In this document: positions 24,378 through 32,019 of the stretch, one piece after another | Numbering within the stretch: the first letter of the stretch is position 1 | Layout: every line of letters begins with the position of its first letter | Origin: Paenibacillus_F chitinolyticus_A | GTDB lineage: Bacteria > Bacillota > Bacilli > Paenibacillales > NBRC-103111 | Assembly (NCBI RefSeq): GCF_045038035.1 | Contig: NZ_CP173427.1 | Location: forward strand, 1,984,001-2,048,000 | Length of the DNA: 64,000 bases | Direction of reading: 5' to 3' | Program-made: the position numbers and the translations under genes | Notes under the pieces: generated by a model | The model's input: only the letters and a program-made list of their open reading frames with translations | The model's database searches: none | Told to the model about the DNA's origin: nothing

Positions 24378-24815
24378 ATGAGGGACAAAACAATGGACCG
24401 CTGGAGCACGTACGAACCTTTTTATGTTAACCTGAACGACAAAAAAATTGCGGACATTGTGATCACGAATCATGCTCGTCTCCGCTGGGCGGACCGGGTC
24501 GAAAACGAGAAAACCGGCTTCGAGGACATTTGCGATTTTTTATGGGATAAACTGAAAGACGGACGGATCGCTTCGTATTACAAGAACGAACAGGACGTTT
24601 ATCTCGTGGACGACGATCTGGTGATGGTCGCCGAGTTTTCCGTCATTGAGAACGAAACCGATATTGCGGGCAACCCGCTGCATAAAATGATTATCGTGAC
24701 TTTCCTAGGCAGAATGTCGGAGACCATCGAGCTGCGCGATCTGAAATCGTACTACTCGTGGCTCCGCCACTCCCGCCGGATGACGCTGATCAAGAACAGC
24801 CGTAAGCGGCGGTAA
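24378..24815 (+). CDS. Conserved-looking unknown protein, possible DUF4258/RelE-like fold
   Basis: Protein of 145 residues that I do not recognise. It is basic at the C terminus (SRRMTLIKNSRKRR). The region IVITNHARLRWADRV (H-A-x-x-R-x-x-x-R pattern), a helix, a VYLVDDDLVMVAEFSV strand pair and KMIIVTFLGR resemble the arrangement of DUF4258-type proteins, whose fold is related to RelE-like RNases; this is only a pattern-level inference. The ATG at 24378 has GAGAGGAG upstream (ATG at 24393 is an alternative). It has its own promoter and terminator and no antitoxin-like neighbour. Codon use looks like that of adjacent genes. Confidence 0.6.
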   Translation: MRDKTMDRWSTYEPFYVNLNDKKIADIVITNHARLRWADRVENEKTGFEDICDFLWDKLKDGRIASYYKNEQDVYLVDDDLVMVAEFSVIENETDIAGNPLHKMIIVTFLGRMSETIELRDLKSYYSWLRHSRRMTLIKNSRKRR

Positions 24816-24846
24816 CTCCGGGCAGATGAAGGATTACGGCACGGCG

Positions 24847-24884
24847 AAGAGCATGCCTGCATTTTGCAGGTATGCTCTTTTTTC
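24847..24884 (+). terminator. Terminator after the 24.4-kb gene
   Basis: AAGAGCATGCCTGC (24847-24860) pairs with GCAGGTATGCTCTT (24866-24879), one G-T pair, then a T run. Confidence 0.88.
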
Positions 24885-24925
24885 CGTCTTATAAATGCTA
24901 TAATAAATGCGGAGAAAGGGCGGCG

Positions 24926-25843
24926 ATGACGATGGCTCTGAATTTTCACCAGCTTCACATCTTTTATACGGTAGCCGAAAAAGGCAGCTTTTCGCACGCC
25001 GCGCAGGCGCTTCATATGACGCAGCCCGCGGTAACGATGCAGGTGCAGTCCCTGGAGGATCATTTCGGAATCAAGCTGTTTCACCGCTCTACCAAAAAAA
25101 TCGAATTGACGGAAGCGGGAAGGACGCTGATTCCCTACGCCCGCAAGTGCGTCGAACTCATCCGGGAAACCGAGAACGCCATGACAGGCTTTACAGCCAT
25201 GGCCGAAGGACGGCTGCAGCTCGGAGCCTCGCTGACGATGGGGGAATATATCCTGCCCCGCCTGCTGGGACCCTTCCGCAAAGAATACCCGAATATTTCG
25301 GTTGCGATGAAAGTCATGAATACGACGCAAATTTTGGACGAGATTTTTGCCCATCAGCTGACGTTCGGCCTTGTTGAGGCTCCCATCCAGCATCCGGATG
25401 TCCACACGGAAGCCATTTTGAGCGATGAGCTAAAGCTCATTGTCCCCGCAGGGCATCCGCTGGCGGAGATGGATACGATCCGTATGGAGGACGTTTTCCA
25501 ATACCCGTTCGTTCTTAGGGAAGAAGGTTCGGGAACCCGGCGCGTCATGGAAGAGGAGCTGGAGCGGACGGGCATCGCGTGCAGCGAAATGGACATCGTC
25601 ATGGAACTGGGGAGTACGGGAGCGATCAAATCGGCGGTAGAAGCCGGTCTCGGCGTTTCCATTTTGTCGCAGTCGTCGGTTAAACATGAGGTCAGGCTTG
25701 GTATATTAAAGATAAAGGAAATCGAAGGCGTGTCTTTTTCGCGCAGTTTCTATGCGATTTATTTGAATTCGACCCTCCTGCCGTTGTCGGCCGTTAGTTT
25801 TTTGAATTTTATGCGGCGCGACGATCTGGTCAAATGGCTTTAG
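24926..25843 (+). CDS. LysR-family transcriptional regulator
   Basis: DNA-binding regulator of 305 residues. The N-terminal winged helix (about 5-65) reads FHQLHIFYTVAEKGSFSHAA, then TQPAVTMQVQSLEDHFGIKLF; the periplasmic-binding-like effector domain begins near residue 92 (LQLGASLTMGEYILPRLLGPF) and contains LREEGSGTRRVMEEEL. The style resembles CysL/YwfK-like regulators of the LysR family, but the ligand and targets are not visible. The frame opens earlier (24872); the ATG at 24926 gives the normal N terminus, though its RBS (GGAGAAAGGGCGG) is only moderate. No divergent target gene is adjacent. Confidence 0.9.
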   Translation: MTMALNFHQLHIFYTVAEKGSFSHAAQALHMTQPAVTMQVQSLEDHFGIKLFHRSTKKIELTEAGRTLIPYARKCVELIRETENAMTGFTAMAEGRLQLGASLTMGEYILPRLLGPFRKEYPNISVAMKVMNTTQILDEIFAHQLTFGLVEAPIQHPDVHTEAILSDELKLIVPAGHPLAEMDTIRMEDVFQYPFVLREEGSGTRRVMEEELERTGIACSEMDIVMELGSTGAIKSAVEAGLGVSILSQSSVKHEVRLGILKIKEIEGVSFSRSFYAIYLNSTLLPLSAVSFLNFMRRDDLVKWL

Positions 25844-25921
25844 AAACGGATAGAAAAGGGCGTTACATCCCTATAGAGATGACCGGATACACTTTGCCGG
25901 GAAAAAAAGGAGGCACCATCT

Positions 25922-26779
25922 ATGACTCAATGGGCCGATTTGCATACGCACACGACGGCGTCGGACGGAACGCAGGCGCCTGAGGACAACGTCCGGCTGG
26001 CTAAGGAAGCCGGACTTGCGGCCGTAGCCATAACCGATCACGATACGGTATCCGGCGTCAGGGCGGCGCAGCTTGAAGGCAGGCGGATCGGGATCGAAGT
26101 CGTTCCCGGCGTCGAAATCAGCACGGTGGCCGGCGGGCAGGACATCCATGTGCTCGGTTACTACATCGATACGGAGTCGGAAAGCTTTCTGGAGCGTCTG
26201 GAAGAGCTCCGGAATACGCGCAACAAGCGCAACGAGATGATGCTGGCGCGTCTGAACGAGCTGGGTCTTGCCGTTTCGATGGAGGAGGTCGTCAAACATC
26301 TGGAAGCCGGCAAAGGCGAAGAGGACACGATCGGCCGCCCTCATATCGCAAACGTTCTGCTTGCCAAAGGCTATGTAAGCTCGATGAACGAAGCGTTCGA
26401 GAAATATCTGGGCAAAGGCGGAGCCGCCTATGTCAATCCGCCGCGCATCCGTCCCGTCACGGCCATCGACTGGATTAGAGAAGCCGGCGGAGCTGCCGTG
26501 CTTGCCCATCCGGGTCTTTACGGCGACGAAGACATCGTGCGGGAACTCATCGCATATGGTTTAGATGGCATCGAAGTCAGCCACGCCGATCATACGCCGG
26601 AGCAGGAAGCCCATTACGGGCGTCTGGCCCGTGAGCACGGGCTGATCGCAACGGCAGGCTCGGATTTCCACGGCTTACGTGCCGGTCAGGTATTTCACGC
26701 TCCGCTGGGTTCCAAGCGCACTTCGCTTGAAACCGTGCGGAAGCTACAGGAACGGAGGAACAACCGTGAAAATTCGTAA
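25922..26779 (+). CDS. PHP-domain phosphoesterase (TrpH/YciV family)
   Basis: Metal-dependent phosphoesterase of 285 residues. The PHP signatures are WADLHTHTTASDG at the N terminus, ITDHDTVSG, VVPGVEIST, a conserved VLAHPGLYG and the C-terminal TAGSDFHG. Relatives remove phosphate from 3',5'-nucleotide bisphosphates or trim RNA 5' ends (RNase AM/YciV); which of these applies is unknown. AAAAAGGAGG precedes the ATG. It overlaps the galU start by 14 bases, so the two are co-translated, although no functional link is obvious. Confidence 0.87.
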   Translation: MTQWADLHTHTTASDGTQAPEDNVRLAKEAGLAAVAITDHDTVSGVRAAQLEGRRIGIEVVPGVEISTVAGGQDIHVLGYYIDTESESFLERLEELRNTRNKRNEMMLARLNELGLAVSMEEVVKHLEAGKGEEDTIGRPHIANVLLAKGYVSSMNEAFEKYLGKGGAAYVNPPRIRPVTAIDWIREAGGAAVLAHPGLYGDEDIVRELIAYGLDGIEVSHADHTPEQEAHYGRLAREHGLIATAGSDFHGLRAGQVFHAPLGSKRTSLETVRKLQERRNNRENS

Positions 26780-27647
26780 AGCGATAATTCCCGCGGCCGG
26801 TCTCGGCACGCGTTTTCTGCCCGCTACCAAGGCGCAGCCCAAGGAAATGCTGCCGCTGGTGGATAAACCGGCCATTCAATACATAGTCGAGGAAGCCATC
26901 GAATCCGGGATCGAGGATATTCTAATCGTTACGGGGCGTAACAAGCGCGCGATCGAGGATCATTTCGACAAATCTGTCGAACTGGAAATGATGCTCGAGG
27001 AGAAGGGGAACGATGAGCTTCTTTCCCTGGTCCGTACGGTCACCAATCTGGCCGATGTGCACTATATCCGTCAAAAGCAGCCGCTTGGCCTGGGCCACGC
27101 GATTTACTGCGCCCGCAAGTTTATCGGGAACGAACCGTTTGCGGTACTTCTGGGAGACGATATCCTTCGTTCGTCCAAACCCGCTCTGCGCCAGATGATG
27201 GACGTGTTCGAGGAGACGGAGACGTCCGTCATCGGTGTCCGTGAAGTTCCCTGGGAAGATGTGAGCAAATACGGAATTGTCGCACCCTCGGACGAAATTA
27301 CAGCTTATAAGAAAATTGCGGATCTCGTGGAGAAGCCGGACCGCAGCGATGCGCCTTCCAACCTGGCCGTAATCGGCCGCTATCTGATTATGCCGGAGAT
27401 TTTCGATATCTTGGAGAAATGCGAGCCCGGACGCGGCGGCGAAATCCAACTGACGGACGCGCTGCGCATTTTGAACGAAAAGCAGCCGATGGTCGCCTAT
27501 CCGATCGAGGGGAGAAGATACGACGTCGGCGATAAATTCGGCTATATCCAGGCCACCATCGAAATGGCTCTGGAGCGGGAAGGGCTGCAGGAGGAACTGC
27601 GCTCGTATTTAACGAACCTCGTCCGTCACGAGTTTCATATCGGATAA
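26766..27647 (+). CDS. galU: UTP-glucose-1-phosphate uridylyltransferase
   Basis: Makes UDP-glucose from glucose-1-phosphate and UTP, 293 residues, the length of B. subtilis GtaB. The nucleotidyltransferase signature IIPAAGLGTRFLPATKAQPK and the sugar-binding EMLPLVDKPAIQYIVEEA are intact, as are LGDDIL and VEKPD. The frame is open from 26679 but the GTG at 26766, seven bases after GGAGG and at the exact homologous start, is chosen. It is followed 15 bases later by ugd, which uses its product, so the pair should supply UDP-glucuronate for polysaccharide or teichuronic acid synthesis. Confidence 0.95.
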   Translation: MKIRKAIIPAAGLGTRFLPATKAQPKEMLPLVDKPAIQYIVEEAIESGIEDILIVTGRNKRAIEDHFDKSVELEMMLEEKGNDELLSLVRTVTNLADVHYIRQKQPLGLGHAIYCARKFIGNEPFAVLLGDDILRSSKPALRQMMDVFEETETSVIGVREVPWEDVSKYGIVAPSDEITAYKKIADLVEKPDRSDAPSNLAVIGRYLIMPEIFDILEKCEPGRGGEIQLTDALRILNEKQPMVAYPIEGRRYDVGDKFGYIQATIEMALEREGLQEELRSYLTNLVRHEFHIG

Positions 27648-27662
27648 GGAGGAGAATCTTGA

Positions 27663-28979
27663 ATGGAGCGCATTGCCGTTATTGGGACGGGGTATGTCGG
27701 GCTCGTGACCGGATGCTGCTACGCCGAAATCGGGCATGATGTCATCTGCGTAGACATCGATCCCGACAAAGTCCGCCGTCTCAGCCTTGGCGAAATTCCG
27801 ATTTACGAACCTGGGCTGGGAGAGCTTGCGGCCTCGAACCAGGCCGCCGGCCGGTTGTCTTTCACGACCGACCTGGCAAGAGCCGTGCAGGACTCGTCCA
27901 TCCTCTTTATTGCGGTAGGAACGCCTACGCTCGAAAACGGGGAAGTCGACATGCAGCAGGTCCGCGGCGCGGTGGAGACACTGGCGCGGCAGATGGACGA
28001 TTATAAAATCATCGTGATGAAAAGCACGGTGCCCGTAGGAACGTCCAGGCGCATCCGGCAGTGGATGGAAGAAGGGCAGCTGCGGCCCGTTCCCTTCTCC
28101 GTCGTGTCCAATCCGGAGTTTCTAAGAGAAGGGACGGCCATTCACGACACGTTTCATCCCGACCGGGTCGTGATCGGGTCCGACGATGCGGATGCCGCTC
28201 TCCGCGTAGAGAAGCTGCAGGCCGCGTTCGGCGGCGAGGTTGTGCGGACCGACCCCGAGAGTGCCGAACTGATTAAATATGCGTCCAATGCCTTCTTGGC
28301 CGCTAAAATTTCATTCATCAACGAAATGGCCAACGTATGCGAGAAAGTAGGTGCGGATGTCAGCCTAGTCGCCCGGGGAATGGGGCTCGATAACCGGATC
28401 GGGCCCAAGTTTCTGCAGGCGGGAATCGGTTACGGCGGTTCCTGCTTCCCCAAAGATACGAGGGCCCAGCTGAAAATCGCCCAAAATGCCGATTATGATT
28501 TCCGCATTCTGCGGGCGGTCATCGAGGTCAATACGCTTCAGCGCGAACGGTTTGTCGAGAAGGTGACGGCCGCTTTGGGCGGAAACGTGTCAGGCCGGAG
28601 CATTGCGGTATGGGGGCTTGCGTTTAAGCCCAATACGGATGACCTCCGCGATGCCCCTGCGCTGGATATTATCCGCTCCCTGCAGGAGCGTGGGGCGGTT
28701 GTGACGGCGTACGATCCGGCTGCGGCTTCCAAGGCGTCTGTTCTGCTTCCCGGTGTACGCTGCCTGACCGATCCTTATGAGGCCGCGGAAAATGCGGAAG
28801 CCGTAGTGATCGCAACCGATTGGGAAGACCTGCGGCGGATTAATTTCGATAGGCTCCGCAGCCTGGTCAGGGAGCCGCTGATTATCGACGGGCGAAACAT
28901 GTTTGCCCCCGCCGAGATGGCGGAGAAAGGCTTTACTTATGTGTCCGTCGGACGCCCCGCATTCCCCGGAGCGGTTTAA
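27663..28979 (+). CDS. ugd: UDP-glucose 6-dehydrogenase
   Basis: NAD-dependent enzyme of 438 residues that oxidises UDP-glucose to UDP-glucuronate. The Rossmann motif IGTGYVGLVTGCCYAEIGHD is at the N terminus, VGTPT and KSTVPVGT follow, and the catalytic cysteine is in GYGGSCFPKDT. The C-terminal UDP-binding domain includes WGLAFKPNTDDLRDAPA. AAGGAGGAGAAT precedes the ATG. It belongs to the TuaD/Ugd family; tuaD is the B. subtilis teichuronic acid version. It sits in one operon with galU; the next gene has its own promoter. Confidence 0.95.
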   Translation: MERIAVIGTGYVGLVTGCCYAEIGHDVICVDIDPDKVRRLSLGEIPIYEPGLGELAASNQAAGRLSFTTDLARAVQDSSILFIAVGTPTLENGEVDMQQVRGAVETLARQMDDYKIIVMKSTVPVGTSRRIRQWMEEGQLRPVPFSVVSNPEFLREGTAIHDTFHPDRVVIGSDDADAALRVEKLQAAFGGEVVRTDPESAELIKYASNAFLAAKISFINEMANVCEKVGADVSLVARGMGLDNRIGPKFLQAGIGYGGSCFPKDTRAQLKIAQNADYDFRILRAVIEVNTLQRERFVEKVTAALGGNVSGRSIAVWGLAFKPNTDDLRDAPALDIIRSLQERGAVVTAYDPAAASKASVLLPGVRCLTDPYEAAENAEAVVIATDWEDLRRINFDRLRSLVREPLIIDGRNMFAPAEMAEKGFTYVSVGRPAFPGAV

Positions 28980-28987
28980 ACCGTTCA

Positions 28988-29016
28988 TTGTATAAGCTTT
29001 GTAAATGGTCTATAAT
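28988..29016 (+). promoter_or_regulatory. Strong sigma-A promoter of the CarH-like regulator gene
   Basis: TTGTAT (28988-28993), 17-base spacer, perfect TATAAT (29011-29016), 37 bases before the ATG. MerR-type regulators often control promoters of this kind, so it may be self-regulated; no clear dyad was found. Confidence 0.75.
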
Positions 29017-29053
29017 TGGGGCATCTTCAAGGTTTGCCGGGGGTACAAAAGAT

Positions 29054-29986
29054 ATGAGCCGACTTTATACAATCAAGGAAGCTTCGATGCGTTCCGGGCT
29101 CTCCACCCAGTTGATCCGCAAATGGGAGGAGCGTTACGGCGCCGTTCAACCGGACCGTTTTCCGAACGGATATAGGGGCTACACGAATCATGATATAGAA
29201 ACATTGATATGGCTGAAAAGCAAGGCGGATTCGGGTGTTCCCATCGGTCTCGCCGTTCAGGAACAACAGCTGCAGCTCGAAAGCTCGGCCTCGACCGAGA
29301 CGTTCTCTCCGGCCGAGGCCGAGCTTCCGTTTATCCGCAGCGAACCGAACGAGTACCAGGAGAATCTGCTGGGTTACTTTCTACATCTGGATCAGGCGGG
29401 CGCCCAGCGGTTTTTCGACCAGCTTGCGGCGCTGCACCAAATGGACTTTATTCTGCTTCAAGTTCTGCAGCCGACGCTGATCCGAGTCGGAGAGATGTGG
29501 GAACGGGGAGAAATCTCCGAATATCAGGAGCATTTCGGGAGTCATTTTATCCGGGAACGTCTGCTGGCGCTAAAGAACTTATTTTCCGTTCCGCCGGGCG
29601 GCCCCAGATTGATTACCGCCTGTTCCCCATACGAGCGTCATGAACTGGGGATTCTGTTTCTGGGTTATTTCGCGCTGCAAAACGGCTTTCAGACGCTGTA
29701 TCTCGGAGCTTCGCCTTCGGAGAAAGGCATCTTCGATTGTCTGGAACAGAGCCGTCCCGCGGCGTTCGCCTTCGGTTCTTCGATGAAGTCGATGCTGGAC
29801 GAAGCTTATCCGTTTTATGCAAAGCTGGACCGGAGAATCGGGGAACTCGGCAGCCGGACCAAAGTGTTTATCGGCGGAAAGGCGATCGAACGCGACGAGG
29901 TGCTTCGCGGCACGAAGCATATTTACCTGCTTTCCGGCGATGCGCGTGAATGCGCGCTTAAACTGAAAAAGCTGACAGCCTATTGA
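29054..29986 (+). CDS. MerR-family regulator with cobalamin-binding domain (CarH/LitR-like)
   Basis: Transcription factor of 310 residues. An N-terminal MerR helix-turn-helix (YTIKEASMRSGLSTQLIRKW) is joined by a linker to a B12-binding half. The four-helix cap has W149 followed by exactly nine residues and E159-H160, the Wx9EH signature of CarH photoreceptors. The Rossmann part has ERHELG (194-199), the ExHxxG motif whose histidine (His196) would be the lower axial ligand, and IGGKAIE supplies the GG segment. In known CarH, adenosylcobalamin holds a DNA-bound tetramer in the dark and light breaks it. Targets here are not visible; galU/ugd lie upstream. The ATG has a GGGGGT Shine-Dalgarno. 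Confidence 0.88.
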   Translation: MSRLYTIKEASMRSGLSTQLIRKWEERYGAVQPDRFPNGYRGYTNHDIETLIWLKSKADSGVPIGLAVQEQQLQLESSASTETFSPAEAELPFIRSEPNEYQENLLGYFLHLDQAGAQRFFDQLAALHQMDFILLQVLQPTLIRVGEMWERGEISEYQEHFGSHFIRERLLALKNLFSVPPGGPRLITACSPYERHELGILFLGYFALQNGFQTLYLGASPSEKGIFDCLEQSRPAAFAFGSSMKSMLDEAYPFYAKLDRRIGELGSRTKVFIGGKAIERDEVLRGTKHIYLLSGDARECALKLKKLTAY

Positions 29987-30003
29987 GCTGTCAGCTTTTT
30001 TTG
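29966..30003 (+). terminator. Terminator of the CarH-like gene
   Basis: AAAAGCTGACAGC pairs with GCTGTCAGCTTTT, with a T run behind; the stop codon lies in the loop. Confidence 0.85.
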
Positions 30004-30088
30004 TTCGGCGTCCCGGCGGAGGTTCCACAGCCTAGCCCCGGACGCGCGTTCCGGAACTGCGTACTCGCCGGAAGCGTTGCACTTGTTT

Positions 30089-31846
30089 TTAAGCCTTCAC
30101 GGTCTGCGGCATCTGTTTGATCAATTGATCGTCCGGCGTCACAAACAGCGTTTTCTGCTGTTCGTAAATAACGAATCCCGGCTTGGCGCCGCTCGGCTTA
30201 TGCACGTGGCGGATGAGAGTATAATCCACGGGAACCGAGCTCGATTCCTTCGCCTGGCTGAAATAAGCGGCAAGCTGGGCCGCCTCGTGCAGGGTGGCTT
30301 CGCCGAAGGACTGGCTGCGAATCACGACGTGCGAGCCCGGGATATCCTTCGTGTGCAGCCAAGTATCCCCGGCGCTCGCAAGCCGGTTCGTCACATAATC
30401 ATTCTGGGTATTGTTCTTGCCGACGTAGATCGGAACGCCTTCGCTCGACGTGAAGCAGGCCACGGACGGCTTATCGGATTTTTTCTTGCGCTTTCCTTTC
30501 GTATGGCGCTCACGCACATAACCCTGCTCCGCAAGCTCATCCCGGATTTCCGCGATATCCCGCATCGATGCGGAACCGAGCTGCTGCAGAAGCGAGGAGA
30601 GGTACTGGATCTCCATCTCGGTCTGGTTCATCTGCTCTTCTACGTAGGCCAGACTGTTTTTGCTTTTTGTATACCGTTTAAAATAGCGCTGCGCATTCTC
30701 CGAAGGATTAAGCAGGGGATCGAGCGCTATGCTCTGCTGCGGCTGGGCTTCCTCGTAATAATTGACCACAACCGCTTCCTTATCCCCTTTGCGGATTTGA
30801 TGCAGATGGGCCGTAAGCAGTTCTCCCATAATGCGGAAACGGTCCGCGTCTTTCGCTTCTTCCTTCGTCTCCTGAAGTTTATCCATTTTCTTGATGTTTT
30901 TGGCTTTCTCGTTCTGCAAAAGCTTAATGAGATCGGCGGCACGCTGCTTGACCGTGTCGCGCTCCGCCTTGTCCCCGAAGTAACTTTCCAGGCACTCGCT
31001 GACGGTAGGAAACACGCGGGACTCGCCTTCGATCTGGGTCAGTTCCATGACCGAGAAGAAAAGCTTGCCCGTCTTCGTTTCTTCAACGATGACGGGGGAG
31101 TAGCGCCGCTCGCGCACCGCGTCCGTCACGCTGCGGAAAGACTGCCACAGCGGGGCGAGCGCGTCCTCGCCGTACGGCACGCCGAGCCGGGTTCCGCTGC
31201 GGTAGACGATTTCCCGCGCCGCAAGGGGGCTCAGGCCGCTGAAGGAAGCGAGCATCTGCTTCTCCGGTGCGGCGTCTTCCCCGATTCCAGCGCTCATGCT
31301 CCGGCGGAACACGGCTTCGCTCGTGTCCAGCGGATTCGCTTTGTCCTGAGCCGGCGGCTCCACGTAGGCGCTGCCGGGCATGACGATGCGATAAGAGCTG
31401 ATCGCCGGCGTCACGTGATGAATGCCGTCCAGGATGGTGCCCGTGGAAGGGTCCATAAGAATCAGGTTGCTGTGTCTGCCCATGATCTCCACGACGATGG
31501 TTTTCGTGCTCACATCCCCGAGCTCGTCGCGCTGGCGCACACGGAAGTGAACGATCCGCTCCAGTCCGACCTGCTCGATGGAGTCGATGATGCCGCCTTC
31601 GCAATGCTTGCGGAGCATCATGCAGAACATGGGGGCTTCCTGAGGATTCAAGTACTGCCCTTCCGTCACGTGCATCCGCGGATAGGTAGGATTCGCGGAG
31701 AGAAGAAGTTTAAGCGAACGACCGCGGGCGCGGATCTGCATAACCACGTCATTGCCCGTGGGCTGATGTATTTTATTAATCCGGCCTCCTACACATTCCT
31801 GCAGCTCGTGCACGATTGCATGGAGGACCAGTCCGTCTAATGCCAT
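30089..31846 (-). CDS. rqcH: Ribosome quality control protein RqcH (NFACT family)
   Basis: NFACT protein of 585 residues, formerly called fibronectin-binding protein (B. subtilis YloA). It binds obstructed 50S subunits and recruits tRNA-Ala to add C-terminal alanine tails. NFACT-N (1-about 180) contains RMHVTEGQY and VEIMGRHSNLILMD; a coiled-coil region (about 290-440) and the NFACT-R domain (IYVGKNNTQNDYVTNRLA, DTWLHTKDIPGSHVVIR) follow. The conserved Asp-Arg pair of the family reads Glu96-Arg97 here (GLERIV). AGGAG lies nine bases before the ATG. It is divergent from yloB, as rqcH/yloA and yloB are neighbours in B. subtilis. Confidence 0.95.
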   Translation of the reverse strand: MALDGLVLHAIVHELQECVGGRINKIHQPTGNDVVMQIRARGRSLKLLLSANPTYPRMHVTEGQYLNPQEAPMFCMMLRKHCEGGIIDSIEQVGLERIVHFRVRQRDELGDVSTKTIVVEIMGRHSNLILMDPSTGTILDGIHHVTPAISSYRIVMPGSAYVEPPAQDKANPLDTSEAVFRRSMSAGIGEDAAPEKQMLASFSGLSPLAAREIVYRSGTRLGVPYGEDALAPLWQSFRSVTDAVRERRYSPVIVEETKTGKLFFSVMELTQIEGESRVFPTVSECLESYFGDKAERDTVKQRAADLIKLLQNEKAKNIKKMDKLQETKEEAKDADRFRIMGELLTAHLHQIRKGDKEAVVVNYYEEAQPQQSIALDPLLNPSENAQRYFKRYTKSKNSLAYVEEQMNQTEMEIQYLSSLLQQLGSASMRDIAEIRDELAEQGYVRERHTKGKRKKKSDKPSVACFTSSEGVPIYVGKNNTQNDYVTNRLASAGDTWLHTKDIPGSHVVIRSQSFGEATLHEAAQLAAYFSQAKESSSVPVDYTLIRHVHKPSGAKPGFVIYEQQKTLFVTPDDQLIKQMPQTVKA

Positions 31847-32019
31847 GATGAAAGTCTCCTATCCAAGTTCATTACATTCTATCATGCCATAAATGCGAGG
31901 AAATTTTAAGTTCTTTCTTTAGAAGCACTGTCCAAGCTGGGATATTTTGCGGCTTGTCTGAATACATTTAGCAAGAGAAGCGGGTCTTGCATTGAAAGTA
32001 ACCGGGAGGGGAAACGGTG

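Noticed and set aside
30077..31840. A 587-codon plus-strand frame
   Set aside because: It mirrors rqcH almost exactly and has no start signals or domain pattern.
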